From: Gammaproteobacteria bacterium
GTDB taxonomy: Bacteria; Pseudomonadota; Gammaproteobacteria; GCA-001735895
Length of the DNA: 64,000 nt
Direction of reading: 5' to 3'
Assembly: GCA_024225395.1 (NCBI GenBank)
Contig: JAAEMR010000088.1
Location: 1 to 64,000 of the forward strand
In this document: one piece after another, positions 7,689-17,216 of the stretch
How positions within the stretch are numbered: position 1 is the first letter of the stretch
Layout of the letters: each line of letters begins with the position of its first letter
Position numbers and translations under genes: made by a program
Notes under the pieces: generated by a model
What the model saw: only the letters and a program-made list of their open reading frames with translations
What the model was told of the DNA's origin: nothing
Database searches by the model: none

Positions 7689-9428
7689 CTATTTTTTATC
7701 TCTACGGAGTATTTGTCTGTATTCGTGCAGCTCATTTTCATCCAGTTTATGACCTGACATGAGTTTTTCCTGTAGCTTCATGAATCGGCTTTCAGCATAT
7801 TTGGGTCTGAGTTTTTTTATAGCATCGTCAAACATGGGTTTAATTTCGTCGGTTTCATTTAACATGGCCGGTGTCATGGCGGCTATTTTATACAGATGCG
7901 CCTCGTTTTCATGGCCTGCAAATCGATCCAGCAGGTTCTGAGTACTGATGTCGGGTTGTTCATGAACCTGATCCAGAATTTGCAGTAACAGTTCAATGCC
8001 TGGAATGTCTGCTTCTGCGAGATCTTCCAGGTTACCGGTAGATTGTGCCAGAGCCGGTTTCTGTAATAAAAGATTAATAGCCAGCCGGGCAGGGGTCCAG
8101 TGTTGTTCGGGCATTGGTTTTGAGAAGTCTATTTTTGTTGTGCCCTTAAGCCGGTCCAGGCTGTGTGTGTCATTCTTAATGGCGGCCAGTTTTTCAGATT
8201 CCTGAATGATTTGATTTTTGAGCGGCTCAAGAGGAATTCTACTTAAATAGACAATGAGTTTATCGATGAAGGTCGTACGTCCTTCCATACTGAGGATTTC
8301 CCCCTCGGTTAAAAGGCCATCAATTAAGAATTTACTCAATGACGATGCTTCTTCCACCTGCTGAGAGAAAGTATCTTTGCCAAACTGTTTAATAAAGGTG
8401 TCAGGATCATGCCCTTCCGGCAGGAAAAGAAAGCGGGCTATGCGCCCCTCCTTGATTAATGAGAGGCTATTTTCGAGTGCGCGCCATGCTGCCTTTCTAC
8501 CTGCTTTATCAGCATCGAAGCAAAATACCAGTTTTCTTGATAAGCGGAATAGTTTTTCTATCTGATGGTCATTAATCGCAGTTCCGAGCGTGGCCACGGC
8601 GGTGGTAATGCCGTGTTCTGCCAATGCAACGACATCCATGTAACCTTCGGTGACAAAGATCTGATCTATCTGGGTATTGGCTTTTTTGAGTTCAAACAGA
8701 CCGTAAATTTCTTCGCCTTTATGAAACACGGGTGACTCGGGTGAGTTCAGGTATTTTGGGTTGTCTTGCGGATCGATTACTCGTCCACCAAAAGCAATGG
8801 TGCGTCCTCTTCGATCCCTGATCGGGAACATTAGTCGATGGCGAAAACGGTCATAAGTTTTACCGCTGTCATTTTTGATCAGCATACCGGAATCGATCAG
8901 GTGGGTGTTATCTCCGCTCAGGTTGTTCCAGCCTTTTGGAGCGAAGCCAATAGAAAAATTTTTACTGGTCTGGCCGCTAATTCCTCGTTGTTCAAGATAG
9001 TCGATAGCTTCAGGGCTTTGTGATAACTGGCGTTGATAATATTCACTGCATTGTTGCAGCGTGTTCATCAGAGATTCTGATTGTGGGGTGCTTTTAGTAC
9101 TTTGTCGGGATTGTGAGTATTGACCTTTTTCATAAGGAATTTCAACGCCGATGTGCTGGGCCAGAGTTTCAATGGATTCAACGAAATCCATGTGGTCATA
9201 TTCCATCAAAAAGCCGATGGCATTGCCATGCTGCTGGCAGCCAAAACAATGATAAAACTGTTTGTTCTGACTCACCGAGAAAGAAGGGGATTTTTCATCG
9301 TGAAAAGGGCAGCAGGCCCAGTATTCACGGCCTTTCTTTTTTAATGGGACACGAGCGTCAATGATTTCAACAATATCTACCCGATTAAGCAGGTCATCAA
9401 TGAAAGGTCTAGGTATGCTTCCAGCCAT
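7689..9428 (-). CDS. dnaG: DNA primase
   Basis: The 579-residue product begins with the CHC2 zinc domain (CPFH at residues 40-43 and CFGC at 61-64), followed by the primase core and a TOPRIM fold containing the EGYMD glutamate and the DADKAGRKAA aspartates. The C-terminal ~140 residues are the poorly conserved DnaB helicase-binding domain. It synthesises RNA primers at the replication fork. It is followed by rpoD. rpsU and yqeY, which normally precede dnaG, are here more than 11 kb away (20893-21576), separated by the pilus/aro cluster. Confidence 0.98.
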   Translation of the reverse strand: MAGSIPRPFIDDLLNRVDIVEIIDARVPLKKKGREYWACCPFHDEKSPSFSVSQNKQFYHCFGCQQHGNAIGFLMEYDHMDFVESIETLAQHIGVEIPYEKGQYSQSRQSTKSTPQSESLMNTLQQCSEYYQRQLSQSPEAIDYLEQRGISGQTSKNFSIGFAPKGWNNLSGDNTHLIDSGMLIKNDSGKTYDRFRHRLMFPIRDRRGRTIAFGGRVIDPQDNPKYLNSPESPVFHKGEEIYGLFELKKANTQIDQIFVTEGYMDVVALAEHGITTAVATLGTAINDHQIEKLFRLSRKLVFCFDADKAGRKAAWRALENSLSLIKEGRIARFLFLPEGHDPDTFIKQFGKDTFSQQVEEASSLSKFLIDGLLTEGEILSMEGRTTFIDKLIVYLSRIPLEPLKNQIIQESEKLAAIKNDTHSLDRLKGTTKIDFSKPMPEQHWTPARLAINLLLQKPALAQSTGNLEDLAEADIPGIELLLQILDQVHEQPDISTQNLLDRFAGHENEAHLYKIAAMTPAMLNETDEIKPMFDDAIKKLRPKYAESRFMKLQEKLMSGHKLDENELHEYRQILRRDKK

Positions 9429-9480
9429 TTAAGTTGGCTCGATATGGCTTAAGTGGGCAGTAGAGGTTTTCATTGAAGGC

Positions 9481-10305
9481 TCAAAGTTCACTTTTAATCT
9501 GTTTAAAAGACCTGGCCCAGGGCGAAAGTTTTTGTAAGGCAGCCGGTAATTTAGATATTGCCTGCTTAGCCGAATCATGGCCAGGGTAGGAGCCATAGAT
9601 TAATCGCATTAATTTTTTACCATTTATCTGGGTGGTGTAAAAAGCGGACTTGTCGCATATGTTGTGTTTTTTACAGAATTGTAGCAAGTTGTCTTTATTC
9701 TTAATGGATAAAACCTGCAGGGCGTAAGCTGAATTTTGTTGATCCAGTATCCACGAGGCTCCATTGATTGTTTGCAGTTGTTTTTCTTCAGCTGTAATTT
9801 TATAAGTGATGGCAGCTTCCAGGTAATCGCTACTGAAGGGAAGAGAAACTATGTCTTTTTCAATGTCCGGCCAGGGTTGAATATTAATTTTTAGTATTGA
9901 ATCGGAAGCTTGTTGTGGTTTGAAAGTTGTTGCGGTTATTGGTTTTAATAATGTGAACAGGCTCATGGCTATGATGAGTATGGCAAAGTAAGTGTTGCTC
10001 GATAGCAGGCAGAAAGAGGGCGAGTCCATGTTAAGTACTGATTTAATGCAGAGGCTCCGAACTTGTTGAGGCTTACATTTTGATTGCTTGCGTATTCTGA
10101 TTAAGTCTCGAAAGGAAAAAGGGGAACGGTTTTCAATGCCGGAGTTTTGCAGTGACTGGTATACAAATTGACGAATAGTCAGCAGGCTGCAACTTCCTTT
10201 GCTGTGAAGTTCTATCGGGGTGTCCTTAAAAGCCTGGCACAGTAATTTTTGCCATGCCTTCTGTGGCTTAAATGTACTTTTATTGCTGGTGGTTTCCGGT
10301 TTCAA
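9481..10305 (-). CDS. DamX-like SPOR-domain protein
   Basis: The 274-residue product has a cytoplasmic N-terminal part (to about residue 105), one membrane helix (TYFAILIIAMSLFTLL), a linker, and a C-terminal SPOR domain from about residue 190 (SAYALQVLSIKNKDNL onwards, with MRLIYGSYPGHDSAKQAI). SPOR domains bind denuded glycan strands at the division septum. Its position directly after aroB (5-bp gap) matches damX in E. coli and its Pseudomonas counterpart. It lacks the AAA ATPase domain and long linker of some homologues. Annotation rests on topology, the SPOR signature and synteny. Confidence 0.8.
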   Translation of the reverse strand: MKPETTSNKSTFKPQKAWQKLLCQAFKDTPIELHSKGSCSLLTIRQFVYQSLQNSGIENRSPFSFRDLIRIRKQSKCKPQQVRSLCIKSVLNMDSPSFCLLSSNTYFAILIIAMSLFTLLKPITATTFKPQQASDSILKINIQPWPDIEKDIVSLPFSSDYLEAAITYKITAEEKQLQTINGASWILDQQNSAYALQVLSIKNKDNLLQFCKKHNICDKSAFYTTQINGKKLMRLIYGSYPGHDSAKQAISKLPAALQKLSPWARSFKQIKSEL

Positions 10306-10310
10306 GTGAC

Positions 10311-11399
10311 TCAGCTTTCCAGTAATGTTTTCTGCAGAAGTTGAGGGTCGTAATCAGCCGTGACGACTGCTTCTCCTAATCGTTTTAATAATACAAATTT
10401 GATAATGCCACGATCTACTTTTTTATCGATAGACATGGCCTGCATATAGTTATCTATAGTCATTTCACCGGGAGAGGTTACGGGTAAACCTGATTTTTTC
10501 AGTAAATTAATGGTTCTCAATTTAACTTCGGGTTCTATCCACTGCTGGCGTTCTGACAAATCTGCAGCCATCACCATGCCTGTAGCCACGGCTTCACCAT
10601 GTAGCCAGTTGCCATATCCCATGGTTGCTTCGATAGCGTGTCCAAAGGTATGGCCAAGATTTAAAATAGCCCTGATTCCCTGTTCTGTTTCATCGATGGC
10701 GACAATGTCGGCTTTTGTCTGACAGGAAACATATATAGCCTGGCTGATCAGTTGATAATCCAGTTGCATGAGTGCTTCTATATTCTGTTCTAACCAGCTG
10801 AAGAATTTTTCATCATGGATTAATCCATATTTGATGACTTCGGCAAATCCGGCGCTCAAGTCACGTTTAGTTAAGGTGTTCAGCGTGTCGGTGTCAATAA
10901 TGACGCATTGAGGTTGATGAAAAGCACCAATCATATTTTTCCCGGCCGGGTGATTTACGCCTGTTTTACCGCCAACTGAAGAGTCTACCTGTGAAAGCAG
11001 TGTTGTTGGAATCTGAATAAAATGTACGCCTCGTTGATAAATGGCCGCGGCAAATCCAGTAATATCTCCCACCACTCCGCCACCTAAAGCAATCAGCGTG
11101 GTCTTTCGGTCATGTTTATTTGTTAACAGCTTATCGATAATTAATTCAACAGAATCCATTGTTTTGAAAGATTCGCCATCTTCTAATATGACGGTGTCAT
11201 AGCGGATATCTATGGTTTCCAGGGAATGGGTAACTTTGTCGAGATATAACGGAGCGACGGTGGTATTCGAAACAATGATTACGCTGCTGCCTTTAATGTA
11301 ATCAGTGATTAATTTTGGGTTGTCCAGCAGTTGTTGACCTATAAAAATGGGGTAACTTCGGTCACCAAGGTCGACGTTGAGTTGATGTAATGGTTGCAT
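10311..11399 (-). CDS. aroB: 3-dehydroquinate synthase
   Basis: The 362-residue product matches AroB in length and motifs: NAD-binding GGGVVGDITGFAAAIYQRG, the PTTLLSQVDSSVGGKTGVNH block, and the metal-ligand segments AEVIKYGLIHD, LGHTFGHAIE and WLHGEAVATGM. It converts DAHP to 3-dehydroquinate, the second step of the shikimate pathway. It lies 17 bp after aroK, the conserved aroKB pair, and 5 bp before the damX-like gene. Confidence 0.98.
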   Translation of the reverse strand: MQPLHQLNVDLGDRSYPIFIGQQLLDNPKLITDYIKGSSVIIVSNTTVAPLYLDKVTHSLETIDIRYDTVILEDGESFKTMDSVELIIDKLLTNKHDRKTTLIALGGGVVGDITGFAAAIYQRGVHFIQIPTTLLSQVDSSVGGKTGVNHPAGKNMIGAFHQPQCVIIDTDTLNTLTKRDLSAGFAEVIKYGLIHDEKFFSWLEQNIEALMQLDYQLISQAIYVSCQTKADIVAIDETEQGIRAILNLGHTFGHAIEATMGYGNWLHGEAVATGMVMAADLSERQQWIEPEVKLRTINLLKKSGLPVTSPGEMTIDNYMQAMSIDKKVDRGIIKFVLLKRLGEAVVTADYDPQLLQKTLLES

Positions 11400-11416
11400 A
11401 AAGTTAAAAGGCTCGT

Positions 11417-11935
11417 TTATGTCAAATTTTTGGGAAGTTGAGGGATTATTTCAGCTGCCACTTTACGTGCAAATTTTCGATCTGTTTTGATGCGAAGGTC
11501 AGCCAGTTCTGCGTAAACAGGTTTCCGTTCAGCGAATAGTTTTTCCAGCTTTTCCCTGGGGTTGTCGGTTTGCAGTAATGGTCGCTTTTTATCATTTCGT
11601 AAACGTGCCATTTGCTGGTTGACCGAAGTGTCGAGAAAAATGATAAAGCCATCAGCAAGGATATGACGATTTTCCTCGCGCATAACAGATCCTCCTCCAG
11701 TAGCAATAACCAGTTTTTTTCGGTTGGTTAATTCTTCCAGTGCTTTGGTTTCACGTGCCCGGAAGCCATCTTCACCTTCAATATCAAATATAGTTGGAAT
11801 ATTGACGCCAGTTTTTTCTTCAATGTAGTAATCACTGTCGAAAAAATCGCGGTTTAATCGGCTGGCTATAAGTTGTCCGATAGTTGATTTACCGGAGCCC
11901 ATGGGGCCAATTAGAATGATGTTTTGATCGCTCAT
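11417..11935 (-). CDS. aroK: shikimate kinase I
   Basis: The 172-residue product opens with the Walker A motif GPMGSGKST (residues 10-18), then the substrate-binding DSDYYIEEKTG and FRARE, the ATGGG loop, and the lid region RNDKKRPLLQ. It phosphorylates shikimate at the 3-hydroxyl. It heads an aroK-aroB-damX set about 100 bp after pilQ, the standard gammaproteobacterial order. Confidence 0.97.
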   Translation of the reverse strand: MSDQNIILIGPMGSGKSTIGQLIASRLNRDFFDSDYYIEEKTGVNIPTIFDIEGEDGFRARETKALEELTNRKKLVIATGGGSVMREENRHILADGFIIFLDTSVNQQMARLRNDKKRPLLQTDNPREKLEKLFAERKPVYAELADLRIKTDRKFARKVAAEIIPQLPKNLT

Positions 11936-12032
11936 TGATAATAAAGTTATAAATCAGGAGCGGATTCTAAATTTGCGGCTAGAGTTTTACAAGTTTCCAG
12001 TTGCTAAACTGGAAACTTTTTTAATAGCCCTG

Positions 12033-14207
12033 TTATCTAATATCCAGGTTTGCACCCTGTAGAATTTTAGGTGTTACAAAGATTAATAACTCTGAGCGGT
12101 CATCCCGTGAAATGGTTGATTTAAACAGGTGACCCACTAGAGGTAAGTCACTAAAGAAGGGAACTCTTGTCACCTGGGTTGTCTGTGTAGTTTCGTAAAT
12201 ACCACCTAAAACAACCGTTTGTCCATCATCTACCAGAACCTGTGACTGAACCTCTCGAGTATCGATAGTCGGTGCAAATAGACCTTCACCGAAAGCAACA
12301 TCTTCACCTCGTGAATCTTTATGCACTGCAAGATCCATGATAATCCTGTCATCTGGAGTAATCTGAGGAGTGGTTTCCAGTGATAAAACGGCTTCTCTGA
12401 ATTTTAAGGTAGCTCGACCATTATTCAATTCCAGATAGGGTATTTCTACACCTGAATGTATTTTAGCGGTGTGAGAGTCAGCGGTTATTATGCGCGGACT
12501 TGAGACGACTTCACCACGACCTTCAGTCTGTGCCGCAGATAATTCCAGTTCCAGTAATGTGCCAATGGGCAATTTTGTCAGGGCCAGTGCGATCGAACCG
12601 GCAGGGTTTTGTAAGGGCATGTTTACATTCAGCCCATCGCTGGATGTAGATACAGTATTGCCGGTATCATTGATTAAACCGGTAGTTCCTGCACCGCCTC
12701 CAAGAGTTCCAGCAATTGTAGCGCCGCTGCCAGAATCATTGGAACCAAAACTATCATTGCTAATTCCAAAACGTACACCTAATTCCTTGCTAAAGTCATC
12801 GGCAGCAATAACCACACGGGATTCAATCAATACCTGACGTACAGGAATATCGAGTTCCTGCAGTAACTGACGAACATTTGTCAGGCTGGCATTTGTATCT
12901 TTAATGAGCAGGGTATTGGTTCTGCTATCGACGCTGACTGATCCTCTGGGTGACAGAATGGAGTTATCTTCAAGCTTGAGCAGAGCCGCTATATCGGCAC
13001 TTTTCGCATAGTTAACCTTGATGAATTCGGTGCGTAACTGCTCCAGTTCTTCGACTTGCTTGCGGGCCTCTAATTCCAGTTTTTCTCTGGCAGCAATTTC
13101 ATCGGTGGGAGCAACTAAAATTACATTTCCTGATTTACGCTGGGCTAAACCTTTAGTTTTCAGGATAATATCCATAGCCTGATCCCAGGGGACGTTTTTC
13201 AGGCGTAAAGTCAGGTTGCCTTCAACTGAGTCACTCACTACCAGGTTTAGCCCGGTAAAATCTGCAAGCAGTTGCAGTACTGATCTAACTTCAATATCCT
13301 GAAAATTCAATGAGAGTCTTTCACCGGTAAATCCAAACTTGTTCTTACGCCTTTTTTCTTCCTCGGCTTTGGTGATCCTGGAAATCTCTATGGTATATGT
13401 TTTGTCGGTCTGGTAAGCCAGGTGTTCATATTCGCCTTTTGCGGTAATGCTTAACTTGATAGAGGATCCATCCTGTATGGTATCTATATAGCTGATAGGT
13501 GTTGCAAAATCGCTGACATCCAGGCGTCTTTGCAGGTCTTCAGGTAATTGAGAACCAATAAATTCTACCTGGATCGTATCGTTTTCCCTCCACACGTCCG
13601 TGGAAATTGTTGCACTTGTTAAATCAACAATGACTCTGCCTTCACCATCATCTCCGCGTTTAAAATCAATATTGGTTATGCCTTTGATGGAAGCTCTGCT
13701 TATTTCTGCCACAGGTGCAGCGTCTACAATGGCTTTTGGTGTTTCAATGGTATTGTCTTCAGCGCTGGCCATGGCTGAGATGGTATCTGAACCGGCTAAT
13801 AGCATGATAACCTGATTGCCGTTGACTGATGTTGAGTATTCAGTTGATCTGATCAAGTTTAACACTACACGGGTACGGCTTTTAGACGATGCCGAAATGA
13901 TGCTTTGAATAGCCCCTATACCGACTTGGACAGAGCGTTGTTTAAGTTTGTTTTTAGTGTCGGCAAAATCGAGAGAAATTCTGGCGGGTTTATCTATGGT
14001 GAAAGAACGTGGTTCGACTGCATCTTCATTAAAAGTGAAAATCAGCTGAACCGCATTACCAGACATGACCGAATAGTCCATACCTATAAGTTCGCGCGCC
14101 TGTGCCTGACCCAGTTGGAGCAGAAGTGTAAGACTAAACAGTATTTTAAATATTGTACTAGCTTTCATTGATTTAGATTCCACGTGTTTTATTTGCCATA
14201 GTCTCAT
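12033..14207 (-). CDS. pilQ: type IV pilus secretin PilQ
   Basis: The product (about 724 residues from ATG 14207) has a signal peptide starting at MKASTIFKILFSL, two AMIN domains (about 25-135 and 170-275) that bind peptidoglycan, an STN/N0 domain (RLSLNFQDIEVRSVLQLLADF), a secretin N domain, and the secretin pore ending VPFFSDLPLVGHLFK. It forms the outer membrane channel for the pilus. ATG 14207 has a GAGG ribosome binding site; a TTG at 14228 would overlap pilP. The 13 residues before the signal peptide are unusual, and Met at 14168 may be the actual start. Confidence 0.95.
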   Translation of the reverse strand: MRLWQIKHVESKSMKASTIFKILFSLTLLLQLGQAQARELIGMDYSVMSGNAVQLIFTFNEDAVEPRSFTIDKPARISLDFADTKNKLKQRSVQVGIGAIQSIISASSKSRTRVVLNLIRSTEYSTSVNGNQVIMLLAGSDTISAMASAEDNTIETPKAIVDAAPVAEISRASIKGITNIDFKRGDDGEGRVIVDLTSATISTDVWRENDTIQVEFIGSQLPEDLQRRLDVSDFATPISYIDTIQDGSSIKLSITAKGEYEHLAYQTDKTYTIEISRITKAEEEKRRKNKFGFTGERLSLNFQDIEVRSVLQLLADFTGLNLVVSDSVEGNLTLRLKNVPWDQAMDIILKTKGLAQRKSGNVILVAPTDEIAAREKLELEARKQVEELEQLRTEFIKVNYAKSADIAALLKLEDNSILSPRGSVSVDSRTNTLLIKDTNASLTNVRQLLQELDIPVRQVLIESRVVIAADDFSKELGVRFGISNDSFGSNDSGSGATIAGTLGGGAGTTGLINDTGNTVSTSSDGLNVNMPLQNPAGSIALALTKLPIGTLLELELSAAQTEGRGEVVSSPRIITADSHTAKIHSGVEIPYLELNNGRATLKFREAVLSLETTPQITPDDRIIMDLAVHKDSRGEDVAFGEGLFAPTIDTREVQSQVLVDDGQTVVLGGIYETTQTTQVTRVPFFSDLPLVGHLFKSTISRDDRSELLIFVTPKILQGANLDIR

Positions 14208-14220
14208 TTTTTGGCCCTCA

Positions 14221-14766
14221 CTATTCAATCAGCGCAAGTGCTGCTGAACGTTCGATATAATTACCCAGCCCGTCCGGAACGATTTCAGTTAAATCAATAA
14301 CTCCATCTGTTAAGGATATTATGCGTCCATGATTTGATCCCATAAAGTTACCTTCCAGTACGCGGTGAATGGTGTTATCGGGAGCAAATATTAATCCCCA
14401 TTTGGTACCATTTTTGGTGACTGTTCCTTTGAACCGTAAAGTGTCCAGTGGAAAGTCTTCCAGTGGTTCACGAACTCTATCGATATCTGGACGTGGTCCT
14501 GAAGCAGTATCGCTAATTTCACCGATATCTGACTGGTCTGGATGCCTGAAATCAACGGCTTCGAAAGGGTCGCGCAAGTGTTGGGTTGAGTATTCAAAGT
14601 TCTGATAAGGGATAAATGGAGGGATTGGCTCCACTCTACCGGGTGGTTTAGCTTTAGTCTGACTTACGAATTGTTGTAAATCACCAATGCCCTGGTCACA
14701 ACCGGTTAAATTCAGAACTATTAAAGTCAGCAGTATATTTTTTAAGAGATGAGCTGGATGACGCAT
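14221..14766 (-). CDS. pilP: type IV pilus assembly lipoprotein PilP
   Basis: The 181-residue product has a lipobox (NLTGC, Cys23) and the PilP family's proline-rich N-terminal linker (AKPPGRVEPIPPF) followed by LRDPFEAVDF and a C-terminal beta domain (LRFKGTVTKNGTKWGLI) that docks onto PilQ. It connects the inner membrane PilNO complex with the secretin. Its start overlaps the pilO stop by one base. Confidence 0.95.
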   Translation of the reverse strand: MRHPAHLLKNILLTLIVLNLTGCDQGIGDLQQFVSQTKAKPPGRVEPIPPFIPYQNFEYSTQHLRDPFEAVDFRHPDQSDIGEISDTASGPRPDIDRVREPLEDFPLDTLRFKGTVTKNGTKWGLIFAPDNTIHRVLEGNFMGSNHGRIISLTDGVIDLTEIVPDGLGNYIERSAALALIE

Positions 14767-15374
14767 TATTGTTCATCCTCTTTCAGGTAGCGATAGGTCT
14801 TCGCAGTTGCTGTCATTTGTAATTTGCCGGAGGGCCTTGACTTATCTTCAGCCTTTTTAAGGTCAAGTTTTAAATTGTGCATGGTAACTATTCGTGGAAG
14901 TGCTGCGACACCACTGATAAATGAAGCAAGATCGTGGTAGTGGCCTGAAACCTCAAGAGAAATAGGTAGTTCAGCGTAGAATCCTTTTTTCTCTTCATCG
15001 CTAGGTTTAAATTTCTTGATTTCCAGACCATTAGCCAGACCCGTTTGTGAAACGTCGACCAGTAACGACTCGACATCGGTACCTTCGGGAAGCTGTCTTA
15101 AAATAGCCTGAAATGATGCTTTCATTTCAGCCAGCTGATCTTTGTAGAGGTCAAGTTTAGCTGCTTTATCGGCTTTGGAGGCAAACTCTTTCTTTAATTT
15201 AGTCTCTTTGTGTTCAACCCGTTCTAACTCGGTTAACTGGGTTTGAGTATCAAAATAAAGGCCTGCAGCTATTATTCCAATAAAAACGATTGCTAGAATG
15301 CCATATTTAATAGGGGGGGAAGCATTACCTAAATTATTGAAATCGAGATTATTGATTTCATCTTGTATGCTCAT
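14766..15374 (-). CDS. pilO: type IV pilus assembly protein PilO
   Basis: The 202-residue product has one membrane helix (YGILAIVFIGIIAAGLYF), a coiled coil (about 50-95), and a periplasmic ferredoxin-like fold with the family-typical LPEGTDVESLLVDVSQ and HDLASFISGVAALPRIVTMH. It pairs with PilN in the inner membrane alignment complex. It overlaps pilN by 4 bp, so the two are probably translationally coupled. Confidence 0.95.
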   Translation of the reverse strand: MSIQDEINNLDFNNLGNASPPIKYGILAIVFIGIIAAGLYFDTQTQLTELERVEHKETKLKKEFASKADKAAKLDLYKDQLAEMKASFQAILRQLPEGTDVESLLVDVSQTGLANGLEIKKFKPSDEEKKGFYAELPISLEVSGHYHDLASFISGVAALPRIVTMHNLKLDLKKAEDKSRPSGKLQMTATAKTYRYLKEDEQ

Positions 15375-15952
15375 TTGTTGCCTCCTAACTGATCTTCTTC
15401 CTCATTGTTATTAACGTTTGACTGTTTAACAGTTAGAACAAATGTGCTGATGCGGGTTACTTTTTTATCAAGAATTTCAATGATTTCAAGATTGGGCTCT
15501 TCTAACCATTCAGAATTACTTAAGTTACGCATGTAACTGGATACCCGGGCGTTAGACTCTGCTTCACCTGTTAATTTCAGGGTAGAGTCTTTTTGCTCCA
15601 GCGTCTTTAAAAAGACCCCGTTTGGAACCGTGCTTACTATTTCAGTGAACAGGTGCACGATTGAAGGACGGCTTGCCTGCAGAGCCTGAATAATATCCAT
15701 TCTTTCTACCAGGTTTTTGCGAACTTTTTGCAGTTCTTTTATTTCTGCAATTTCGTTGTCCAGTTTGGAAATTTCACGACTCAGATAAGTGTTACGACCA
15801 TTTTGATAATCTATTTTGGCATTCATCTGGAAATGGATCAGGCCAACGATTGCAGCAGAAAGCATAATAGTCAAAACCAGTAAGGTCATGAACTGTTTTT
15901 GTCTCTCCTGTCGTAGTTCTTCGCGCCAGGGTAGGAGGTTGATGCGGGTCAT
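15371..15952 (-). CDS. pilN: type IV pilus assembly protein PilN
   Basis: The 193-residue product starts with the conserved INLLPWREELR motif that inserts into PilM, then a membrane helix, a coiled coil, and a periplasmic domain with RPSIVHLFTEIVSTVPNGVFL. It forms the PilMNOP platform. It overlaps pilM by 4 bp and pilO by 4 bp. Confidence 0.95.
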   Translation of the reverse strand: MTRINLLPWREELRQERQKQFMTLLVLTIMLSAAIVGLIHFQMNAKIDYQNGRNTYLSREISKLDNEIAEIKELQKVRKNLVERMDIIQALQASRPSIVHLFTEIVSTVPNGVFLKTLEQKDSTLKLTGEAESNARVSSYMRNLSNSEWLEEPNLEIIEILDKKVTRISTFVLTVKQSNVNNNEEEDQLGGNK

Positions 15953-17016
15953 AGGTATTCAGTCCCCCTTATTGCCAGTCCAGCAGCAATTAAAAATGAT
16001 GGTCCGTCAGACACCAGATTAGCCTTGTTTATCTTGTTTGTGGTAGACATGTCCTGAAATGGATTGGCTATTGTTGTCGGTACACCTATATGTGATTCTG
16101 TAAGTTCAGTCAGATTTTCCAGTGCGGCCGTACCACCACCTAATATCAGGTGGTCAATATTACTGATGTTTCCACCGGCAGAATAAAAGAACTGTAAAAA
16201 ACGACTGACCTGTTGAGCGGTTGTTTCCTTAAATGGATCCAGTACTTCAGGTTCGTAGTTGTCAGGAAGTCCGCCCTGTCTTTTCGCCAATCCAGCTTCT
16301 TCGTAAGATAAGCCATATCGACGCATGATTTCTTCAGTTAACTGTTTGCCACCAAAGTTTTGTTCACGGGTATAAATTAATTGATGATTGTGGATGATGC
16401 TTAAGCTGGTCATTGTGGCACCAATATCAACGATGGCAACGGTTTGGTCCATGCCTTCATCGGGTAGGTGATGAGCCATGGTTTGAAACACGGTTTCTAT
16501 GGTATAAGCTTCAATGTCTACTATTTTGGGGGTTAATCCAGCAAGTTCTACTGCGGCTATGCGGTCGTCAACATTTTCACTTCGACAGGCTGCGAGTAAT
16601 ACATCCACGGTTTCCGGGTTGTCATCTGATTCACCCAGGATTTGAAAATCGAGATTTACTTCTTCCAGCGGGTAGGGGATGTACTGGTCTGCCTCTAATT
16701 GAATCTGCCCTTCCATTTCCTCTTCGTTAAGATTGGCAGGCATGGTAATCTTCTTGGTTATTACTGATGAACCAGCAACAGCAATTGCGCAATGTTTTGA
16801 TTTAATTTTTGACTTGTGCAGCGCACGCTTTACACTTTCACCAACGGCTTCAATTTCAGCGATGTTTTTTTCGACCATCGAGTTTGCAGGAAGCGGTTCT
16901 ACGGCTATACCTTCAATGCGATAGCTAGAGCCGGATTTACTGAGTTCTAACATCTTGATTGATGTCGAACTAATGTCTATCCCGATGAGTTTTGGTTTTT
17001 TAGGCGTTAAAAACAC
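15949..17016 (-). CDS. pilM: type IV pilus assembly ATPase-like PilM
   Basis: The 355-residue product is an actin-like protein: GIDISSTSIKMLELS at the start, VDIEAYTIETVFQTM, a second phosphate loop VDIGATMTSLSII, and GGGTAALENLTEL near the C-terminus. It is cytoplasmic and binds the PilN N-terminal peptide. It is the first gene of pilMNOPQ, divergent from mrcA across a 200-bp AT-rich spacer that must hold both promoters. Confidence 0.96.
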   Translation of the reverse strand: MFLTPKKPKLIGIDISSTSIKMLELSKSGSSYRIEGIAVEPLPANSMVEKNIAEIEAVGESVKRALHKSKIKSKHCAIAVAGSSVITKKITMPANLNEEEMEGQIQLEADQYIPYPLEEVNLDFQILGESDDNPETVDVLLAACRSENVDDRIAAVELAGLTPKIVDIEAYTIETVFQTMAHHLPDEGMDQTVAIVDIGATMTSLSIIHNHQLIYTREQNFGGKQLTEEIMRRYGLSYEEAGLAKRQGGLPDNYEPEVLDPFKETTAQQVSRFLQFFYSAGGNISNIDHLILGGGTAALENLTELTESHIGVPTTIANPFQDMSTTNKINKANLVSDGPSFLIAAGLAIRGTEYL

Positions 17017-17216
17017 AGGAGTCCCTCAGTTGTGACTGTGTTCAAGGATATTAAATGATCAATATGTCTATGATAATCCACTTTAACATCCGATTGTAAG
17101 TAACTATTTTGTTTATTTATTGTAAAATAACTTTTAATCTATTTGCAAAGTCTAGTTCAAGAATTTCATCTTGTCGATACTTTTCATGTATTTCTTTATA
17201 AATATACTCTAACTTC

